From Micrasema longulum (lineage: Eukaryota > Arthropoda > Insecta > Trichoptera > Brachycentridae): DNA of 64,000 bases. Positions 21,600 to 31,899 of the stretch are shown here, in pieces. A program made the translations under genes and the position numbers. The DNA is taken from NCBI GenBank assembly GCA_022494885.1, contig JAGVSM010002388.1, positions 372,001-436,000 of the forward strand, in the 5' to 3' direction. Position 1 is the first letter of the stretch. Each line of letters starts with the position of its first letter. The notes beneath the pieces are model-generated. The model searched no databases, was not told the origin of the DNA, and was given only the letters and a program-made list of their open reading frames with translations.

Positions 21600-22200
21600 T
21601 TATAAAATTGTTTATGATGTTTTTAATATTTTCAATTTTTAGGTAATATAATTTTTTTAATTAAACAATGTGCAAATACCGAAATAAACTTCCACTTTTA
21701 CCATCACCATAGTATACATAGTTTTCACAAAAAAATACATTAATTATATGCGGAGCTAAAGAGGATGCAAACACCGTCATGCTCGAACATGCACAAAATT
21801 AGGTAATAAATATTTAGACATCTGTTGCAGAATGTCTAAGGTGAGGATTAGGAAGGGAAGGGGCTAGGAGGTTGAAAGTTACTCGATTGGTTATTTTTAA
21901 AATAAAAAAGTGGGCTATATTGAAAAGATATTTGATTATTTACCAAGGAAATATTATTTAAACTTTTTTGATGTGAAACCTCCATGTTATTTATATTATA
22001 TATTCTTTTAAGTCCTATTTTGGTATTTGAATGTATTTTTTTTACTCTGTATCCTTATTTAAATCGTGATTTGAATTTATGAGATTATTTAAACATGCCA
22101 TGTGTTCTTCAATGCGAACACAAAAGCTGCGTGATGTTCTCCCAATACATTTTAATTTACATGTATTGCATTTTAGTTAGTACACCTCTATCTCCCCTTC
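21600..22200 (-). pseudogene. PLE-1 GIY-YIG remnant and 3' UTR, copy 1
   Basis: From 22190 down to about 22030 the minus strand encodes KCNTCKLKCIGRTSRSF, RIEEH, and NSNHDLNKDTE before a stop. A CxxC pair just before (Y/C)IGRTSRSF and the downstream EH is the GIY-YIG nuclease of Penelope-like elements. The first residue of the YIG motif reads C, so it is mutated. The C-rich 3' UTR follows to about 21650 and is complementary to the plus-strand UTR at 22185-22380. Confidence 0.65.
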
Positions 22201-22470
22201 CTAACTCTTACCCTTACACGTTTTGCAACATATCTGTAAATAATATTAACCTAATTTTAGTACATGTTTGGACATGGTGGTGTTTGCGTCCCCTTTAATT
22301 CTGCATATAATTTATGCATTTTCTCGTAAATACTATGTATAATACGTACGATGATGGTAAAGGTAAAAGTTTTTTTAGTATTTACATTTCAGTGTAGTGT
22401 TCTGACGAAGAAACTGGTACGTTTCGAAACCGGTAGACAGAAAAAATCGGTATGTGGCTATAAACTAATG
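22185..22470 (+). repeat. PLE-1 3' UTR with hammerhead-like motif (plus strand)
   Basis: CTATCTCCCCTTCCTAACTC through ACGATGATGGTAAAGGTAAA is the reverse complement of 21700-21870 with moderate divergence. So two copies of the same 3' region face each other around the GIY-YIG piece. Confidence 0.6.
22400..22442 (+). ncRNA. Hammerhead-like motif, PLE-1 copy c (best match)
   Basis: Stem I is TGTT (22400-22403) with GACA (22438-22441). Core CTGACGA lies at 22404-22410. Stem II is GAAAC/GTTTC (22412-22416 with 22423-22427). GAA at 22428-22430 is followed by ACCGGT and A at 22437. All core bases fit the consensus except one extra A between the core and stem II. The predicted cleavage is after 22437. 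Confidence 0.55.
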
Positions 22471-22534
22471 TTTACTGACATTTTGTGATGTGCAAAATCT
22501 TCATATTATTTCATTTAAGTTCATTCATATTATT

Positions 22535-22785
22535 TTAATGTAAATTTTTTACTTTTTTATCCTTATCAAAATCGTTATTTGAAGTTATAAGATAACAAGC
22601 AAACTCTGAGAAAATATTATTATTTAAATATCTAATGCAAATATTGAAGCTCATTGACGTCCTCCCAATGTCTCGATGGGCACGAGCTGCATTGGAGTTG
22701 ATACACTCCCGAGTTGTCAAATATATAACTTTTATCTTTACAAGTAATTCAAAATTTTCCGATGTTATTTTTAGTGTAGAATGCA
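22535..22785 (-). pseudogene. PLE-1 GIY-YIG remnant, copy 2
   Basis: On the minus strand the frame shows DIGRTSMSFN and NNNIFSEFACYLITSNNDFD. It corresponds to the IGRTSRSF ... NSNHDLNKD stretch of the neighbouring copy, and adds the FA-x-(H/Y)L segment missing there. It lies within a 154-codon open frame (22999-22535) whose upstream part runs antisense through another hammerhead-like motif, so the long frame is not a gene in itself. Confidence 0.6.
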
Positions 22786-22789
22786 GGTT

Positions 22790-23010
22790 TGAAATTTTAG
22801 TTAAGGTATTATTTACATATAAAATTCTTCTCCATTTATAAGTATTATCTTTATTAACATTTACAGTATTTGCATGTTGGTTTACTGAGTGTCCTGACAA
22901 AGAGACGGGTATGTCTCGAAACCGGTAGACTAAAAAAGTCGGTAAATATTTAATAACATTAGTCAAAATCTTTGACCACAAAGTTGATGCTTTTAACATA
23001 AATAATGCGG
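22790..23010 (+). repeat. PLE-1 terminal repeat
   Basis: This carries a fourth PLE-1 hammerhead-like motif. Its continuation after the motif (TTTGACCACAAAGTTGATGC) matches the reverse complement of 20-45, so the unit is longer than the ribozyme-like core and is shared between distant copies. Confidence 0.6.
22890..22933 (+). ncRNA. Hammerhead-like motif, PLE-1 copy d
   Basis: GTC/GAC stem I, CTGACAA at 22895-22901, stem II GAGAC/GTCTC, GAA at 22919-22921, self-complementary ACCGGT, then A at 22928. One core base (G to A) departs from the consensus. Confidence 0.5.
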
Positions 23011-23089
23011 ATAATAATCTTTATAATATTCAACTTAACATAAAAAAGTGGAATTATCAACATTACAGGGCTCTGTGTGTGATACTTGT

Positions 23090-23420
23090 TATAATATACC
23101 TACTTTCAAAAGTTCATGTTGATTTGAGCGAAATTGCCGCGAGCCTGTAACCGCGAATTGTTTCGCCTACTAAGTCTCCACCCTCGTGCATCACGCCGGC
23201 GCGGCGCGGCGTGGCGTTGTTCCCGGAACCAGCAGCAAGCCCTAAATACAGAGCACGTGCCGTCGGAACTTCCTTCAAGTATTTCCTGACAGAGTAATGA
23301 ACACGATAATAATGTGAGCTAGCGGATAACTTCTAAATTCATCACCGCGCGTCGTAACGTATAGCGCATCGCTTCTGGTGTCCTAGGAACAATATTCCGA
23401 TAACTTTTAGTATAATATTA
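23090..23420. other. G+C- and CpG-rich patch
   Basis: The stretch includes GGCGCGGCGCGGCGTGGCG and many CpG dinucleotides, in sharp contrast to the surrounding DNA. No reading frame of note. It could be a promoter or first-exon region of a host gene, or part of an uncharacterised element. A smaller similar patch lies at 11130-11195. Confidence 0.35.
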
Positions 23421-23589
23421 TTACACTTTGCCACATCTCGGCTGTCAAAGATCAAAACCTAGTATGTGTTTTAATGGAGAATGTTCAGGAAAGCCAAACA
23501 ACATGTTTCCCTTTCATCTATCCAAGAACAATTTGTAAACGTAAAACGTTGTAAATCTTGTAGAAAATGAAATGTGTAAGCAATATTTG

Positions 23590-23670
23590 ATTTTGAGTTT
23601 GTCCAAATTTTTGTAGACGTAAACTGGATTCAACTGCCAGGAGAGCTGTAAATATTAACAGATTTTATAA
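23590..23670 (-). repeat. Family R fragment
   Basis: TTGAGTTTGTCCAAATTTTT and ACTGGATTCAACTGCCAGGA are the reverse complement of 940-985. Confidence 0.55.
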
Positions 23671-23874
23671 GCTCTGTAAATGCCTAGACTTTCAAAGTGG
23701 AACAGAAGGTCTGTTGATGCCTGTCAATAGTCCAGCATCTCCTGTAAGGGTTTTCACCACCTCACACTACTCGTTAAGTCAAAAAAATTAAAAGAACACA
23801 CTTTTTGCAGTTAATATAAGCCTTGTACAAAATAAGCAAAGCAAAAAATTGGCAACTCATTTATTTAAAAAAAT

Positions 23875-24345
23875 ACATGCCTAGACTTCTATATTATCTT
23901 CTCTAAAATGTTCTTCATCTCTGTTGTAATATGTTAATATTTACAGTTCCTAGGGAGTTGAATCCAGTTCTTGTTAATAAAAATTTGGACAAACTCAAAA
24001 TATTGTTGATAAATCCACCTGGTCCATGAATAAGTATAGAAATTGAAAAAAAAAATTTTTCAGGCGTTGCCAAGTATGTAGGTTAAATAATTCAATTAGA
24101 TAAATCTAACCCGCATAAATAAATGTTTTAGCTCTTTAACTTCACAAAAATCAACAAATGAAAGAATTAAAGGAATATAGATGTTCAAATTTAGGCAGAA
24201 TGGTGAATGTTACACAGCGTGTAAAGTGGCCACTTAAACCAGCCAATGAAAGGCCATAAGCCCCGTAGATGCCTAGACTTCTATATTGCCTTCTCTAAAA
24301 TGTTCTTCACCTGTGTCGTAATATGTTAAATGTTAACCGTAATAA
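23875..24345 (+). repeat. Family R, composite copy
   Basis: This holds the linker AATCCAGTTCTTG ... AAATTTGGACAAACT, followed by a complete unit from CTTTAACTTCAC to TTCTTCACCTGTGT. The order is the same as at 895-1310. Confidence 0.65.
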
Positions 24346-24494
24346 TGAAGATTGTTGTAAAAGAATAACGCTAAGCTTCTATTTTAGAGGCTGGTTAACA
24401 GGAGGGAATCAGAGAATGTAAAAGAAAGTTATGAAAAATATACCACAACACCCAGACCAATTGAGAAATAAATCCATTTTGGATTTCTTTCGCG

Positions 24495-24568
24495 CAACTG
24501 GCAGGAATCGAACCTGTGACGCCAGTTTCGCAGATAGCCGTCTAACCTACTGCGCCACGGCGCCTGTC
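24495..24568 (-). repeat. SINE-like tRNA-derived head, family D
   Basis: On the minus strand GGCGCCGTGGCGCAGTAGGT, with an A-box-like GTGGCGCAGTAGG and B box GGTTCGATTCC. The acceptor arms do not pair, so it is a SINE head and not a tRNA gene. Confidence 0.6.
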
Positions 24569-25004
24569 AAATTTGATTCTCTTATTTAAATTCGCATTTA
24601 ATGTTTTAGAGCACTTGCTAATTTCTGTTTGTTTTAACAATCAGATATATTTCTGAAAACAATTACAAAATATAGAATAAGTGCAAACGCGCCTTAGAAA
24701 TCAACAAAGGTTCGATTCCTATATTTGTATATAATTATTTCTCTATCGCATCCAGTGACGTATAAGACACTGCATTGGTTCCTACAATTGCAGCTTATCT
24801 ATATACTTTTTGTTACTTAGAAATCACCCAACCGTACGATTTGGGTGCCAGGTCAGGAATAATGAATAGAAAGACATTTAAAGTTAATATTTTATATCCT
24901 GTATATCATTAGGTACGCCAGAAATAATTGGTAAAAAACACAGGAATTGGTAAATGAAAGGAACGGAAAAACAGTATCAAAACATCGTGGGAAAATATTT
25001 CAAT

Positions 25005-25142
25005 TAAGCGGCAATTTCCAACGAGTTGTTAACAACTCTTTATTAGAAAATAGTCATTAAGTTGGAATAGAATGAGATTCGAACCTCGGACTTCTGATCC
25101 GTGAGTCTGTAACACTAGCCACAGGACAATAACTCGACTGCC
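25005..25142 (-). repeat. SINE family C, copy 3
   Basis: Same layout as 16085-16225: head with CCTGTGGCTAGTGTTACAGA, B box GGTTCGAATC, and a body with AGTTGTTAACAACTCGTTGG. Confidence 0.65.
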
Positions 25143-25144
25143 TG

Positions 25145-26195
25145 TAGCAATTTCATAACCCAGTACGTGAATGTCAGTTTAAGTTTGTCGTGACATAGGT
25201 ACTAGCTTTTAAAGTTGTTATCGAGGAATAAAATGCTCCTTGCTAGATTTTGGACAGTAATATTGACCTTTATACAAACTGATTTCGTACAGCAATGTAT
25301 GCATTATAACATAGTCGATACAAACTAGCAAAAACAGGGAATTTCAACAATTTGTCCCTCACTAGGTCGTGAAATTCGAAAGTCGATCTTATGGAGCACA
25401 GAAGCATTTTAAATGCAAAATTCAAACAGAAATTAATATTTTTACCATTAATTTTTATTTATTTAATCCAATATATAATACAAATACATAGTTCACAAAA
25501 GAAAATGTGTATACAATAGATACATACATATAATTTCCTTTTTATTTATGGATGTAGCCATTCCACTGGCCCATAGGCATGACACGTTCCGGAGTGTCAG
25601 TGTATTATTTATTTTATATATAAAAATACATAATTTCTCATTGATTGTTGTGTAAAAATTAAAAAAAAAAATATGAAAAAAGATTCTTAAACATTCCTAC
25701 GTTCATAAAATGAAAAAGGATTTTCAAGAAATAAAATTATATTCTGATATATGAAACATATTCCTTAGCTTTCTGTCTAGTCTTTTTAGAAAACCGTTTA
25801 TGGACTAGAGTTTTGAAAACATTGTTTTTCATTTTGTTTACCGATACGTATTATAGTTTATGTATTTTTTTAACGTTTAATATGTAGTAAATACGAAGTT
25901 ATTTACTATGACCAACTTATTCTTAAAAAACTTGCGCCCTGCAAGCGACACACCCACATGACTTTTCCCTAAGATTTGAGGCTGGTGAAATAAACCAGCG
26001 TCAGAGCGGTAAAATTACTATTTTCACATTTGATTTACCGTTGTTGATTTTTGATTAAATATTTATAAATACTTCAGAAATTGCAAAAAACAGTCTCTCA
26101 AAAAGGTTTGGTTATAATTTATTTCTTTGTAGGTACTATTTTCTTAGCAGGAAATTATAAGTGATAAATATGTGTATTATGGAAATAAAAGACAG
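25145..26195. other. AT-rich region, no gene recognised
   Basis: The block 25440-25620, with a TTTATTTATTTAATCC start and CATAGGCATGACACGTTCCG, may be an old LINE 3' end on the minus strand. Nothing else can be named. Confidence 0.4.
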
Positions 26196-26300
26196 GTGAT
26201 ATTTAAATGATGAAATTTTAAACAACCGGTGATCAGTTTTATCGCTTTCGCGACATCTTCGTAATTGGATTCCGTCAAACACAAAGATTTTTCACTAACG
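26195..26300 (-). repeat. PLE-2 terminus with decayed hammerhead-like motif
   Basis: Minus strand: CGAAGATGTCGCGAAAGCGA followed by TAAAACTGATCACCGG. Stem II TCGC/GCGA is intact but the GAA and ACCGGT parts are mutated. The end-block ATATCACCTGTCTTTTATTT resembles the other PLE-2 ends. Confidence 0.5.
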
Positions 26301-26529
26301 ATTTTAAATGATAAATAGGTATTAGAGTAAAATTTACAAAAAAATGTTGGATCAATTCAACACAAACCAAAATTAAAAAATTGTTTTTTAAATGTTAATA
26401 AACTTGTAATACCCATGTAGTATTGAAAGCCTCACTAGGATTAAAGATACTGAAGTAATTAATAAAATATTAATAGAAAAGTTAATCGGATTAAAATATG
26501 AATTTCAATTTCACATTTAAATGTATTGA

Positions 26530-27420
26530 GGAGGAATTCGTTTATGCAGATGATACTCTATTGATCTAAATTAAACCTAAATGCAACATCAATGAAGATT
26601 TAAATGAATTTACGTTCTGGTTAGATAGTAAATCATTAACAACAAATACAAATAGGAGTAAATATACCATAGTAAAGCAAAAAAAACCCCATCAATTAAA
26701 CATAAGCAAATTAAACAAATAGAAAATGTAAAGTACTTGGGTTTGGAAGTAGATGACAAATTAACACGGACAAAATATATCAATACAGTGATAATAAAAC
26801 TAGGTTAAATTATTGGGGTAATGAGAAGAATAGAAGTCTTTGATAAAAGGACAAAATTAATGGTATACATTTAAACAATGCTATCATACTTCCATACTTT
26901 GCATATGTGGATTAATAATATAGTCGCAGTGTAGTAAACAAATGCAAGAATAAGTTTTAAAAAAACTTTGAATAAAGCACTTAAAGGAACATTTTATTTT
27001 AATTTATATACTAGAACTACCGATATAAAATCACAAAAATTCTAAATTCAAATGAATAAATTTACACAACAAAGGTTAAGATGATATTTAAGACGAAAAA
27101 AAATAGAATAAAGACGAATATTAAATTAAATTTTTACTGCAATACATCAAATAAATACAAGAGCGTCAAAACTAACAAACAATCTTGGACTAACAGAACA
27201 GAAAATCCATACTGTCATTATCAACAGTAAACATACTTTAATTTACAATTTTATCCCCTAAATTGAGAAAAATAGTATCTGAAGTAAATATGTTGATATA
27301 AGGAAAGTTTTTAAGCAACATAATACACGTGTCGGGACATTAAATGCCAAAAATCAATGTAAATCATGGGAAAATATTTGAAATCAATTACCTGTGAAAA
27401 CTGACTCCTTTAACACCTTT
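26530..27420 (+). pseudogene. LINE reverse transcriptase and C-terminal remnant
   Basis: EEFVYADDTLLI near 26535 contains the RT active-site box (YADD). It is followed by FTFWLDSKSLTTN, a NRSKYTIV-like segment, and KYLGLEVDDKLT-like sequence in another frame (26730-26765). Further down are LNKALKGTF (about 26965) and pieces of the usual C-terminal region, ending near QLPVKTDSFNTF at 27388-27425. Several stops and frame changes. No endonuclease part is seen. It is a decayed copy of the same broad LINE group as 53159-57245. Confidence 0.6.
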
Positions 27421-27559
27421 AACGCTCCTACTGCTGCAACCAAACATACTGCAATTCACCATAGTCGATTTTATTTATTACAACGTAAATATTCAAGTTA
27501 TTTACAAACAAAGCAAAGCACAGCTACAAAAGCTTCCGATCGAACCGTTATGTTTATGT

Positions 27560-28806
27560 TGTCAAAAAAAACAAAATGGCCACCAATTGGTTGCTAGCCA
27601 ACAAACCAACATCGCTTGCGTTCTATGAAACATAATGATAGGGCTTCTCTCTAGGTTACGCATTATTATTCTGAGGTTTGAACCAATTTTCGAAGCACCC
27701 TTTCCAGTCCAATTGAGGTACCTCCAAAACATGTTATTTGAACATAGCAACCGCTTCTTCAGGCGTCGAAAAACGTTGACCTCGCAATTTGTTTTTGATA
27801 TGCGGGAATAAGAAAAAATCATTAGGCGTCAAATCAAGGCTGTACGGCGGGTGACCCATCAACTCGATGTTTTGAATGCTCAAAAATTCCTTTGTTTGAG
27901 CTGATGTGTGACAGCTTGCATTGTCGTAGTGGAGAATAATTTGTCTTCTGCAATTGGTTTTCCTTACATTTTTAAACGTTTCTGGCAAACAAATGGTGGT
28001 GTACCATTCAAAATTGACAATTTACGTTGTTTTAATGAAACGGTGGCGACATGTCCAGTTATTCCGAAAAAAACAGACGGTCATTTGTTGGAACTTTTGT
28101 TGGATTTGGCTCGTCTTGAAAGACCCATGCAGTCAATTGTTTTTTAGTTTCGGGTTTATATGCATAGATCTATGATTCGTCACCTGTCACAATCTTACAT
28201 ACGTCTTTTGAAGCACCGCGATTGAATTTTTTAAACATTTGTTTGCACCAATCGATTTTTTTGAGAAATTGTCAAATTATGCTGTATCCAACGCGAACAA
28301 ATCTTTTTGACGACCAAAAGTTTATGCAATATTGAATGTATGCAAATAAAACTAATGCTCAAGCATGCCTCAATCTCACGGTAAGTCGCATGATGATCTT
28401 GCGAAATTAGAGCATCGATTTTTTTCTGGCACAACAGTCGATTTTGGGCGACTTTCACAAAATTCATCCTGTAACGAAGTGCAACCACGATTGAATTCAG
28501 AAAAAACAGCAAAACACAGTGGTTTAAGATGATGCTTTACCACCAAAAGTCGCAGTGAGTTGATTGGCACACTATTATTGGTTTAATCCACGTTTAAAGT
28601 CACAGAAAATCATCGCACAAAAATGTTCACGATTTGGTTCCATTTTTTTAACAAAATTAGTTTTTCAAGTATTTGTAAACATCACAAATACCACTCGTAT
28701 AACAAAACGTTAACTAAAAATGGCAAACTTTACGATGACAATGTCAGATTTGACATATTCACACTGGTGTTGCCATATCTCAAAACTTAAGTATCAACCC
28801 TCGTAT
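27560..28806 (-). mobile_element. Degenerate mariner transposon, 3' end lost
   Basis: The element starts at a TA at about 28805 with the terminal sequence TATACGAGGGTTGATACTTA on the minus strand. The matching inverted repeat beyond the transposase end near 27650 is not found, so the other end is deleted or replaced. Confidence 0.8.
27655..28643 (-). pseudogene. mariner transposase (D,D34D), disrupted
   Basis: The ATG at 28643-28641 is in a sequence like other mariner starts. The helix-turn-helix DNA-binding part is spread over different frames. The first catalytic D lies in VTGDES (about 28178-28195), followed directly by a stop. The second is in ILHYDNASCHTS (about 27905-27940), and the third in LDLTPNDFFLF (about 27815-27850). 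There are 34 residues between the second and third D, the mariner signature. The C-terminus (EVPQLDWKGCFENWF-like) is recognisable near 27665-27725. Several stops and shifts rule out activity. The enzyme would cut and paste the element at TA sites. Confidence 0.85.
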
Positions 28807-28809
28807 AAT

Positions 28810-29635
28810 ATGCAGACATTGATGATTATTTAGGTATAGATGTGAATTTCACGATACAGTTTTGTCGCTTGAGTGATTTTATTGTTGTCTAATTACACAA
28901 GACGATGAGTACGTTGTAAATAACGTGATGGTGGTAATTATAATATAATAACATTAGCGCCAGCTCAAATAGCTGAACGTTAGACTTAACATGTCTGAAT
29001 GAATATTATATTGTAAAATTAGTACCTACTTTGATAATTAGTAATGACTCGTCGTCTACAAACATCGCTTAGCTTTAAAAAGTGTGCAGCGTAATAATAA
29101 ATAAAAAATACATATTTTTTTAAATATAAAAATAAAGTGGTACATACCCCTCCGCCCTTGAGATATTTAAATTATTCAGAGAAATAATATACATATTTTT
29201 TCAATCAACGTATAAAATATCAGCATAATTAAGCTATGACAAAGTTGACTGAATTAGTCATTTTTACAATAGAAAATATCATTTTGTCCCATCTCAACAC
29301 TGGACTTTTAGTTTATGTAGACTTATGTCTCAAATAATGTACAATAAATTTATGTATGTAAATAAATAAATCATCATTATGTGTTTGTGTTGAAAGGTAC
29401 AATGGATTCTTTAAAATTTCTAACAGAATTGACAAATACATATATATTTTATTTTTTGTTGGTAGTATTATTTTTCTTTAATTAATTAATTAAAGGGTAG
29501 ATACCAACTAGTATATTGTTTACATTTTATATAAAAGTTGATTAAGGTTCAAAGTTTTTTTATTTTAATTAAAAAAATTTACGGCAAATTTTGCATAGTT
29601 TGTATGGAAAACAATAAATGTATAACTCTTTAAAG
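28810..29635. other. AT-rich region, nothing recognised
   Basis: 29280-29360 shares TCCCATCTC and LINE-tail-like AATAAATTTATGTATGTAAATAAATAA, perhaps a retroposon end. There is no coding content. Confidence 0.4.
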
Positions 29636-29639
29636 TTTG

Positions 29640-29740
29640 TTTGTAGACAGGAAGGATTTTACTCCCTAGGGAGTAAGCGTTTTCAGGCGCTACCAAGTAA
29701 GGGAAAACATTCGACCAGATGAATCTCATCCACATCAATA
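29640..29740 (+). repeat. Family R fragment
   Basis: GTTTGTAGACAGGAAGGATT and GAATCTCATCCACATCAATA match the linker of other R copies (compare 46690). Confidence 0.4.
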
Positions 29741-29744
29741 AAAA

Positions 29745-30180
29745 ATATTTTTTGGTATTTATTCTTATTTTATAAGGTAAACATGAACAGTAAAATGTAA
29801 GAAGAAAAATTATGAAACCCACTGAACCGCGAAACCGGCTTGTCAGCAGGTTTTTTATTTTTCCTTTACAAAGAAAAAAGTCAGAGAAATTGTGTAAATT
29901 TAAAAAATACAAAAAAAAATATTAACTACTAAAAGCATACGTATTTTTTGCGCAAAATTTATTTACAAAAAATTAAATAGAGGACTGTTAACATAAAATA
30001 ATAATCAATATAAAGTCTCGTTACATATTAGCTATTTAATTTATTTTTTTAAAGTTTTGTCCACATTTTCTTTTTTGATCTGCTTAGGAATCTTGTTACA
30101 AATTTTTGTAATTGTAAAATAAAGTGTTCTTTGGCCATACTTGTTTACAAACCTCGGTACTGACAAGCCTTCACATTGTG
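29745..30180 (-). pseudogene. LINE C-terminal remnant and 3' UTR, same family as 42300-42720
   Basis: On the minus strand, 30180-30040 translates to SVPRFVNKYGQRTLYFT and IKKENVDKTL, a LINE C-terminal segment also encoded at 42310-42470 on the plus strand. The 3' UTRs of both align down to the tail AAATAAAAATAAATAC / AATAAGAATAAATACC. It is 5'-truncated. Confidence 0.6.
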
Positions 30181-30323
30181 CTAGCCTTGTATTATGTGTA
30201 TTTATATGCCTTTTCTGGTAGTTATTATCAAATCGATATCTAACAACAAATTTGAGCCATAGAATAGTAGCATTTTATTTTTATCAAACAAAGAAAACAT
30301 AGATAAACTAACTAACTGTTTTA

Positions 30324-30698
30324 CAAAATAAAGCCTTTAGAATCATTTTGAAAAAAAACCGATACACGAGGGTAAAGTCGATGGTAAATAAAATGAAATT
30401 ATTAACATATAAACAAAGAATTTTTTACAATACAATGATATTTGTTCATAAAATTATAAACTCTAATAAAAAAACAGAATTTTGGAAAAAAATTGATCGG
30501 AACCAGCATGAACACGATCACAATACTAGAGAAAAGAACAAAATTAGACTTCCATTTAGGAAAAAGGCAAAGTCACAAAATTCAATTTTATTTAAAGCAA
30601 TTAAAAAGTATTACGAAATGGAAAAAAATATTTACGAAGAAAAAAACATATCAAAATTTAAAATAATGGTTAAGACATATGTGATAAACAATTTATAA
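30324..30698 (+). pseudogene. LINE ORF2 C-terminal fragment (open frame, 5'-truncated)
   Basis: The frame is open for about 125 codons from QNKAFRIILKKNRYTRVKSM to TYVINNL. It contains the common post-RT sequence of non-LTR elements: LTYKQRIFYNTMIFVHKI, then HEHDHNTREKNKIRLPF and a FKAIKKYYEMEKNI-like region near the end. The absence of stops suggests a recent insertion. It lacks RT and endonuclease. A 3' UTR with an AAATAAAATAAAAATAGAAT tail follows to about 30797. Confidence 0.7.
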
Positions 30699-30799
30699 AT
30701 TAAATATATTTGCAATGTTATTATTAGAACACACATAACAATATGTATGATATGTGTGCCCTATTTTAAGATTTAAATAAAATAAAAATAGAATAGCAT

Positions 30800-31735
30800 T
30801 AACGGGGTGGCGACCTTGCTTTTTAAAAAGTTTGGGTATCTCTTAATTATCAATTAAAGCTAATTTGTTGATTAATTTTAAAACCGAGTTTCTTAAAACT
30901 TCAATTTTTTAATGTTGGTTTTACAAGAAAGACCCCAACTGGTAATACCATACCAAATAATTTATTCCGCCAATGATTGATAAATAAGTCTGGTTGCGAA
31001 TTATATGGGTATGTATTGTTAAAATATTGTCACACTTCAAAATCTTTTTTACCTACAACCGTTTACTTCCTTCCTTCAGTATCCTTTGATAACCCGCCTT
31101 TTAAGACCTCGGGTAGTGAATTGCGCGTTTATGTTGTTAAACGTAGGCCGCATTAAAGACTTTATTTCCACCAACCACCAGTGTTTATCTCCAGATCCGG
31201 GACCTGTCCTCGTATTGAAGGCGCTCGCAATTGACCAGTCGGACCACCGCAACTTCATCAAGAACGAAGCAGGTTAGTGGCATCCATTCCTAATTCCATC
31301 TCATTCGTTGAGGTTGTGACCGATTGACACTGCATCCCGCTTATCGAGGATATTCACTTATAATATTAAATTTAAAACATAGTTAACTAAATTGTAGAAG
31401 CCCTAGGGCTTCGCTCCCGCTATTTTTTACCCCGCATTTACGTGGAAATTTGTTTCTCACCAAAGTCTTAATATTTAAATAGATTTTTGTTTAAAACTCT
31501 AAACATGCTGCCTATAACTGTCTTTATTCTTTTACATAACTTGGTAATATGTTTATCGCATTAAAAAAATATCAATAGTTATGCCCAAATACAAATTTTC
31601 TTATATTAAACCAATTTTTTTACAGTTACATAATATGACAATACCATTATGAAGACAGTTGAAACAATGATATACTATATTAATTTGATTTAGTGCTGGT
31701 ACACGAGGGGATTTGACATGCATAATTTTAGTCTT
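30800..31735. other. Mostly unassigned; one exon-like patch
   Basis: 31060-31340 is richer in G+C than its surroundings. It has open frames on both strands and a possible exon between a TTACTTCCTTCCTTCAG acceptor and a GCAG/GTTAGT donor. The encoded sequence is not recognised. The rest is AT-rich. Confidence 0.35.
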
Positions 31736-31739
31736 TTTT

Positions 31740-31895
31740 TGCATTTATTATTTATTTCAGCTTATTAACTTTACAAGTGAAAAGGTAAATTTTAAACAGT
31801 GTGTAAAGTAGCCACTGAAACCAGCCAATGGCAGGCTAAAAGCCATGTTAATATCTAGACTTCCATATTCCTTTCTCAATGATGAGTTAAGTTAA
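31740..31895 (+). repeat. Family R fragment
   Basis: AACAGTGTGTAAAGTAGCCA and CTGAAACCAGCCAATGGCAG match the R core. Confidence 0.55.
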
Positions 31896-31899
31896 CGTT

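Noticed and set aside
22535..22999. 154-codon minus-strand open frame as a host gene
   Set aside because: Its lower part is a PLE GIY-YIG remnant and its upper part runs antisense through a hammerhead-like terminal repeat.
24495..24568. tRNA gene
   Set aside because: A and B boxes are present but the acceptor arms do not pair; it is a SINE head.
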